From Thermalbibacter longus (GTDB lineage Bacteria; Chloroflexota; Chloroflexia; Thermomicrobiales; Thermomicrobiaceae): DNA of 64,000 nucleotides. The stretch spans positions 1 through 64,000 of the forward strand of contig NZ_JAMSLR010000005.1 of the NCBI RefSeq assembly GCF_023806485.1, in the 5' to 3' direction. Below the pieces are notes generated by a model. That model made no database searches, had not been told where the DNA came from, and saw only the letters and a list, made by a program, of their open reading frames with translations. Position numbers and translations under genes: made by a program. Shown one piece after another: positions 61,956 to 64,000 of this stretch (the first letter of the stretch is position 1; each line of letters opens with the position of its first letter).

Positions 61956-64000
61956 GTGGGTATCAGAGTCGGCATCGACGTCGGGGGCACATTTACCAAG
62001 GCGGTCGCGATCGAGAGCGTCTCGGGCGCTCTCGTCGGCAAGGTGACCGTGCCGACCACGCACCACGCGGCTGAAGGGGTCGCGCGCGGCCTGGTCGAAG
62101 CGTTCAAGTCCCTCTTGCAGCGGACCGGGATCGATGTCGAACGCATCGAGTTGGTCGTGCTGAGCACGACACAAGCGGTTAACGCCCTGCTAGAGGGCGA
62201 TGTCGCCCCGGTCGGCGTCGTCGGCATCGGGCCGGAGGCGAACCGCAAGGAAGCGTTCCGGCGGACGCGGATCGACTCGGTTCAGTTGACGCCCGAGCGC
62301 CGCCTGCCGGTCTTCCACGCCTTTCTGGAGGTCGAGGAGCTCAGCGAGGAGCGGATCGCCGATACCCTGCGGGCCCTCGTGGCACGTGGGGCGCGGGCGA
62401 TAGCGGTGAGCGCGGCGTACGGCGTGGAAGACCCTGCGCCGGAGCGAGCGGTTCTGGAGGTAGCGACGGGCCTCGGCCTCCCGGCGACTGCCGGCCATGA
62501 GATGAGCGGGCTCTACGGCCTGGAGGTGCGCACGCTCACCGCCGCTGTCAACGCCAGCATCCTGCCGCGCATGGCCGAGACGACCCGGTGGGTCGAGCAG
62601 AGCCTGGCGGAGAGCGGCCTCCAGGTACCCCTGATGATCATGCACGGTGACCTAGCGGTCAGCCCGCTGGAAGAGGCGCGCCGGCTGGCCGCTTCCACGA
62701 TCCTGTCCGGCCCGGCCGCCAGCGTCGCCGGCGCCTTGCTCTACCACAAGCTGCTCGACGGGCTCTTCATGGAGGTCGGCGGCACCAGCACGAACGTCGG
62801 CGTCATCCGCCAGGGGCGACCGGTCATGAAGTACGTGCGCATCATGGATCACCCGACCTGCCTGCGCTCGGTCGATGTCCGCGTCGCCGGGGTGGCGGGT
62901 GGCAGCCTGGTGCGCCTGAGAGGCCGCAAGCTGGCAGGCGTCGGGCCTCGCAGCGCCCATATCGCTGGCCTGCCGTATCCCTGCTTCGTCCCCCCGGAGA
63001 TGCTCTCGAACCTCCGGCTGGTGACGCTGGCCCCGCGCCCGGGCGACCCGGAGGACTACGCGGCCCTTGAGGACGACGAGGGGCGGCGCTATGCCGTCAC
63101 GCTGACCGATGCCGCGAATGCCCTCGGACTGGTGCCTGAGGGAGACTACGCGCGTGGCTATCAGGAGTCAGCTCGGCGAGCCATCGCGCCGCTCGGCGAG
63201 CGACTCGGTCTGCCGGTCGAGCGGGCTGCGCAGCTCATCATCGACCAGGCTGCCAGAGAGGTCGAGCCGCTCCTCCGCGACCTGGTGCGGGAATATCACC
63301 TGCGCCGGCCCGTGCTGCTGGGGCTCGGTGGTGGCGCAGCGGTGCTGGTGCCGGCGCTCGCTCGTCGCCTGGGGGTCGACTACCAGATCGTCCCGCACGC
63401 GGAGGTGATCTCCTCGATCGGCGTCGCGCTCGCGCCGATCAGCGTGGAGGTAGAGCGAAGCTTCAACCCGACTGAGCCCGCGAAGTTACTGGAATGGGTG
63501 CGCGAGCTGGAGCAAGTGGCCATCCGCTACGGGGCCGATCCCCAGACCGTGCAGGTCACCGTCGAACCGATCCCCGAGCGCGCGGCCGTTCGCCTGCGGG
63601 CAGCCGGGAGCTGCCGGGGTACTGCCGGCAGTCGCCTCGGCACCGTCGATGCCGCCACGGCCCGCTCGCTGGCCGCCCAGGCGCTCGGAGTACGGCCGGA
63701 GACGCTAGACCTGGCCTTCGACAATGGGTTCTATCGGGTCTTCCAGGCAGAGGCCGGATGGGGCTTCGGGCCCTTCCGCCGCCGGTGCCGGCTCGCGGTG
63801 ATCGACCGCGAGGGCGCGGTGCGCTTCGTCGCCGACGATGGCACCTATCTGAGCGGCGAGCCGCAGGAACTCGAGCAGAAACTCCGCGAACTCGGCCACG
63901 CCCACGCGCGCTGGTATGCCGTGCGCCCGAACCTGCTGGTCGTCCAGGGCCCGCGCTGCCTCAATCTGCCTGACTGGGGGCCACACCGGTTCGACCTGAG
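61956..64000 (+). CDS. Hydantoinase/oxoprolinase-family protein, 3'-partial
   Basis: An open frame of more than 680 residues that runs off the window. The N-terminus VGIDVGGTFTKAVAIE is the HyuA-type nucleotide-binding start, STTQAVNALLEGDVAPVGVV follows, and MEVGGTSTNVGVIRQG and LLGLGGGAAVLVPALARRLG complete the actin-like ATPase fold. The family hydrolyses hydantoins or 5-oxoproline with ATP, or forms part of acetone carboxylase; the partner subunit (HyuB) would be expected downstream. GTG 61956 follows GAGTGAGG. Substrate cannot be told from this fragment. Confidence 0.82.
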   Translation, partial: MGIRVGIDVGGTFTKAVAIESVSGALVGKVTVPTTHHAAEGVARGLVEAFKSLLQRTGIDVERIELVVLSTTQAVNALLEGDVAPVGVVGIGPEANRKEAFRRTRIDSVQLTPERRLPVFHAFLEVEELSEERIADTLRALVARGARAIAVSAAYGVEDPAPERAVLEVATGLGLPATAGHEMSGLYGLEVRTLTAAVNASILPRMAETTRWVEQSLAESGLQVPLMIMHGDLAVSPLEEARRLAASTILSGPAASVAGALLYHKLLDGLFMEVGGTSTNVGVIRQGRPVMKYVRIMDHPTCLRSVDVRVAGVAGGSLVRLRGRKLAGVGPRSAHIAGLPYPCFVPPEMLSNLRLVTLAPRPGDPEDYAALEDDEGRRYAVTLTDAANALGLVPEGDYARGYQESARRAIAPLGERLGLPVERAAQLIIDQAAREVEPLLRDLVREYHLRRPVLLGLGGGAAVLVPALARRLGVDYQIVPHAEVISSIGVALAPISVEVERSFNPTEPAKLLEWVRELEQVAIRYGADPQTVQVTVEPIPERAAVRLRAAGSCRGTAGSRLGTVDAATARSLAAQALGVRPETLDLAFDNGFYRVFQAEAGWGFGPFRRRCRLAVIDREGAVRFVADDGTYLSGEPQELEQKLRELGHAHARWYAVRPNLLVVQGPRCLNLPDWGPHRFDL

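Overview
The window is a high-GC, densely coded bacterial chromosome segment with few intergenic gaps, frequent GTG starts and strong GGAGG-type ribosome sites. Gene content fits a thermophilic member of the Chloroflexota, most like Thermomicrobium or Sphaerobacter: a deazaflavin (F420)-type oxidoreductase, sulfite-oxidase-family molybdoenzymes, an ECF vitamin transporter, a DegS-like protein, an FTR1 iron permease, toxin-antitoxin modules and an SOS-like box of the GAAC-N4-GTTC type. This assignment is inference from gene style; no rRNA or tRNA gene is present to anchor it.

Layout. 1-7.9 kb: a gene pair of unknown function, an O-methyltransferase, a sarcosine/N-methyltryptophan oxidase-like enzyme, a TlpA thioredoxin, a flavin reductase, a broken ureohydrolase gene, and an Lrp regulator coupled to a class III aminotransferase. 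8.1-12.2 kb: a large nuclease-RecQ-like helicase fusion overlapping a coiled-coil membrane protein gene. 12.3-24 kb: mostly metabolic genes (alcohol dehydrogenase, Ddn-like enzyme, GT-C glycosyltransferase, Rieske/FAD reductase/CDGSH redox set, AtzG/AtzE-like amidase, dCTP deaminase, sulfite oxidase-like enzyme, uracil phosphoribosyltransferase, MgtE). 24.2-29.1 kb: a tightly packed three-gene operon around a bacterial Dna2-like Fe-S nuclease-helicase. 29.2-38.9 kb: fuconate dehydratase, EAL-HDOD protein, a surface protein, alpha/beta hydrolase, an ECF transporter, an MFS carrier and a DinB-like protein. 39.2-44.9 kb: a minus-strand group of peptide-type ABC transporter genes and two fumarylacetoacetate-hydrolase paralogues, with a well-formed promoter and overlapping operator. 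45.3-50.1 kb: a toxin-antitoxin island around comM. 50.2-59 kb: deacylase, membrane-anchored sulfite-oxidase-like protein, MFS, SDR, serine hydrolase, a DegS-like pseudokinase and a damage-inducible-looking recombination gene. 59.3-61.9 kb: an iron uptake operon with an IscR/Rrf2-type operator. 61.96 kb to the end: a hydantoinase/oxoprolinase gene that runs off the window.

Best candidates for something new are the Dna2-like three-gene operon, the RecQ-nuclease/coiled-coil pair, and the comM island. In that island a MazF-type module sits between two 46-bp copies of the end of comM, further modules lie on both sides, and two of the toxins are broken. There is also a DegS-like protein lacking its phospho-acceptor histidine and a recombination gene with an SOS-type box.

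Stretches of about 300 bases or more without a gene: 742-1051 (one imperfect hairpin), 15589-16004 (a 28-bp perfect palindrome), 44914-45321 (promoter and operator), 50695-50994 (nothing recognised), 56319-56644 (nothing recognised), 57731-58040 (promoter plus SOS-like box) and 59133-59492 (promoter plus Rrf2-type operator). No CRISPR array, rRNA, tRNA, integrase or intact insertion sequence was seen.
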